Below, piece after piece: positions 6,341-7,219 of a stretch of 7,219 bases of DNA. Source of the DNA: Thermoplasmata archaeon (GTDB lineage: Archaea > Thermoplasmatota > Thermoplasmata > GCA-020350865); contig CP070672.1 in NCBI GenBank assembly GCA_020351895.1, positions 413,950 to 421,168 on the forward strand, written 5' to 3'. Position numbers and translations under genes: made by a program. The notes below the pieces were generated by a model. The model saw nothing but the letters and a program-made list of their open reading frames with translations, did no database searches and had not been told where the DNA came from. Every line of letters starts with the position of its first letter. Position 1 is the first letter of the stretch.

Positions 6341-6357
6341 GCTATAAGAATTATAGC
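6341..6357. repeat. Perfect 7-bp inverted repeat, possible operator or TATA element
   Basis: GCTATAA and TTATAGC are separated by GAA. A second, looser repeat, GCAAT (6326-6330) with ATTGC (6338-6342), abuts it. It lies 81 bp upstream of the secreted-protein ATG, so it could be a regulator site, and its TATA-like arms could also serve as a proximal promoter. Its function is not determined by the sequence. Confidence 0.35.
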
Positions 6358-6404
6358 GAAAAAAGGACTAAATAGAAAACCTGATTCCTAAGGTATCGAT
6401 TTCC

Positions 6405-6425
6405 TTACTTAATAATCACCTCCAT
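6405..6425 (-). other. Orphan perfect SD sequence within a six-codon mini-ORF
   Basis: GGAGGTGA (minus strand, 6423-6416) matches the full archaeal anti-SD complement, yet no usable start codon follows at normal spacing. It sits inside ATG GAG GTG ATT ATT AAG TAA (M-E-V-I-I-K). It lies in the long leader expected from the upstream TATA box of the secreted-protein gene. It may be a leader peptide, a relic of a lost gene start, or chance. Confidence 0.3.
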
Positions 6426-6463
6426 GAGAGTATATTCCCACCCCTATTTCGGTTGATTATCTT

Positions 6464-6472
6464 CTATAAATA
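6464..6472 (-). promoter_or_regulatory. Probable TATA box upstream of the secreted-protein gene, next to the IS end
   Basis: On the minus strand TATTTATAG is preceded by purine-rich TAATAAGG, which could act as a BRE. Transcription would begin near 6440-6445, giving a leader of roughly 180 nt before ATG 6260. The insertion sequence ends about 17 bp upstream of this box. Confidence 0.45.
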
Positions 6473-6488
6473 CCTTATTAAAACATGT

Positions 6489-6505
6489 GTGGATGTCAAC
6501 ATAAG
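6489..6505 (+). repeat. Left terminal inverted repeat of the IS
   Basis: GTGGATGTCAACATAAG is the inverse of the right end at 7202-7218 with two mismatches (CA versus GT in the inverted right end). The transposase stop codon, TGA on the minus strand at 6498-6496, lies inside this repeat. Confidence 0.85.
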
Positions 6506-7137
6506 GCACCTCCGATCTTTTTTATATGGTAGCAACAAGTGAATGATTTAACCCATTCATTTACATGTTCCATGTTGGCATTATGGGGCCATCTTTTATA
6601 GAATCGCTTAATTCGATGCTTCAGGATCCCAAACCATTGTTCGATGGGATTTCTTGGTCCAAATGTCCTATTTTCCCATGGAACTCCCAGTCTATTTAGA
6701 GCCCACTTATACCAGCTAGCCTTATCAACGTACACTAGGGGTTTATTTTCACACAAAGACAATACTCTTCGTATAAATTGAAGGGCTTCAAAACAAGAAC
6801 GACCTTGAGAAACCCAGGTTGCAATCACCTCCCAGCTATCTATATCGATAGCAGCCCATATAAACATCCATTTTCCTTGAACTTTGATCTTTGTCTCATC
6901 TATTGCAATGGCTCTTCTCTTCCTCGATTTAACTGTGAATATATCTCTGCATCTACCATACCAATTCCTTATTGCTTCATGACTTGCACCACCAAAGTAT
7001 CCCAGTATCGTAGATGTATCTCTTAACGATAAACCCATGTGATACATGGTGATACCCAGTGCCCTTACCCTATTCGATTTCCTATTCCTAACGAAAACTC
7101 CATTATGCATGAGTGCATTTTCTACCCATTGTAGCAT
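6496..7137 (-). CDS. IS6-like DDE transposase, 213 aa
   Basis: The product catalyses cut and joining of the surrounding element. Residues 25-62 form a helix-turn-helix region (RALGITMYHMGLSLRDT through HEAIRNWY) that should bind the ends. The RNase-H-like catalytic domain has D80 (IAIDETKIK), D138 (VYVDKASWYKWAL) and E166 (FGPRNPIEQWF), with K173 seven residues after the glutamate as in many DDE enzymes. DETKIKVQGKW, GRS and TFGPRN followed by (V/I)E(R/Q)WF are typical of the archaeal IS6/IS240 group. The length is slightly below the usual 225-235. ATG 7137 is the first Met after an in-frame TAA (7192-7194), and no GTG or TTG lies between. The frame is intact and ends inside the terminal repeat. 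A strong hairpin directly precedes the start. No clear TATA box lies within the element. Confidence 0.93.
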   Translation of the reverse strand: MLQWVENALMHNGVFVRNRKSNRVRALGITMYHMGLSLRDTSTILGYFGGASHEAIRNWYGRCRDIFTVKSRKRRAIAIDETKIKVQGKWMFIWAAIDIDSWEVIATWVSQGRSCFEALQFIRRVLSLCENKPLVYVDKASWYKWALNRLGVPWENRTFGPRNPIEQWFGILKHRIKRFYKRWPHNANMEHVNEWVKSFTCCYHIKKIGGALC

Positions 7138-7139
7138 AT

Positions 7140-7180
7140 AGCCATCCCTTCTCTCTTTGCCAGAGATTATGGGGATGGCT
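7140..7180 (-). promoter_or_regulatory. Nested hairpin immediately upstream of the transposase start
   Basis: AGCCATCCC (7140-7148) pairs perfectly with GGGATGGCT (7172-7180). An inner stem, TCTCT (7152-7156) with AGAGA (7162-7166), closes a 5-nt loop. On the transposase mRNA the stem ends 2 nt before the ATG and includes the only purine-rich ribosome binding candidate (GGGATGG). It could therefore limit translation or stop incoming transcripts. Confidence 0.6.
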
Positions 7181-7201
7181 TTGCTACAACTTTAGAATTT
7201 T

Positions 7202-7218
7202 CTTAACTTGACATCCAC
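7202..7218 (-). repeat. Right terminal inverted repeat of the IS
   Basis: On the minus strand it reads GTGGATGTCAAGTTAAG, matching the left end at 15 of 17 positions. It defines the right limit of the element one base before the window edge. Confidence 0.85.
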
Positions 7219-7219
7219 C

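Larger units (their letters stand above)
6489..7218 (-). mobile_element. IS6-family-like insertion sequence, about 730 bp
   Basis: The element is bounded by a 17-bp terminal inverted repeat with 15 matches: 11 perfect (GTGGATGTCAA), two mismatches, then TAAG. It encodes a single DDE transposase filling most of its length, as usual for IS6. The size and the transposase sequence resemble Pyrococcus ISPfu-type elements. The window ends one base past the right repeat, so the target-site duplication cannot be checked. The left flank that would be duplicated is AAACATGT (6481-6488) if IS6-type 8-bp duplication applies. Confidence 0.85.

Noticed and set aside
6389..6477. 8-bp inverted repeat TAAGGTAT / ATACCTTA flanking the leader
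   Set aside because: The arms are 73 bp apart in AT-rich DNA and one overlaps the TATA region. Chance is a sufficient explanation.
6481..7219. Target-site duplication of the IS
   Set aside because: Only one base follows the right repeat, so a duplication of AAACATGT can be neither confirmed nor excluded. The single base seen (C) does not match the expected A, but the exact end could be off by a base.

Overview
The window looks archaeal. The intergenic gaps carry archaeal TATA boxes, one of them placed for a leaderless mRNA. Other genes have GGTGA-type ribosome binding sites. Arginine is often written AGG/AGA. The ribonucleotide reductase is class II, and the transposase resembles the IS6-family elements of Pyrococcus. 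A euryarchaeal lineage, perhaps Thermoplasmatota-like, is my best guess, but nothing here fixes the taxonomy.

Plus strand, 1-4476: the end of a B12-dependent ribonucleotide reductase gene (nrdJ, N-terminus outside the window). Next come two adjacent paralogous zinc-ribbon proteins, the first apparently leaderless and the second started at TTG by a Shine-Dalgarno (SD) site that overlaps the upstream stop. A small winged-helix-like protein follows from its own promoter, and 15 bp later an RmlD-like extended SDR. From 4477 to 4802 lies a convergent gap. It holds a possible 27-residue micro-ORF, AT-rich DNA, and on the minus strand a hairpin and a T7-C-T7 terminator.

Minus strand, 6260 down to 4803: a secreted, Gly/Asp-rich protein with five VGIG-type repeats and a C-terminal domain like those of phage tail or adhesin proteins. 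One in-frame TAG at 5232-5234 splits it, and the frame stays open and protein-like on both sides. This is a nonsense mutation, a sequencing error or a read-through (possibly pyrrolysine) codon, and it is the most interesting point in the window. Three of the seven gene ends here also use TAG, each followed closely by a TAA or TGA.

Right edge, 6489-7218: a nearly or fully complete 730-bp IS6-like insertion sequence whose transposase reads toward the secreted-protein gene. The element abuts that gene's probable upstream promoter. A nested hairpin sits directly before the transposase start codon, and the transposase stop codon lies inside the terminal inverted repeat.

The genes do not form one pathway: nrdJ is housekeeping, the zinc ribbons have no function I can name, and the right half is accessory surface-protein and mobile DNA.
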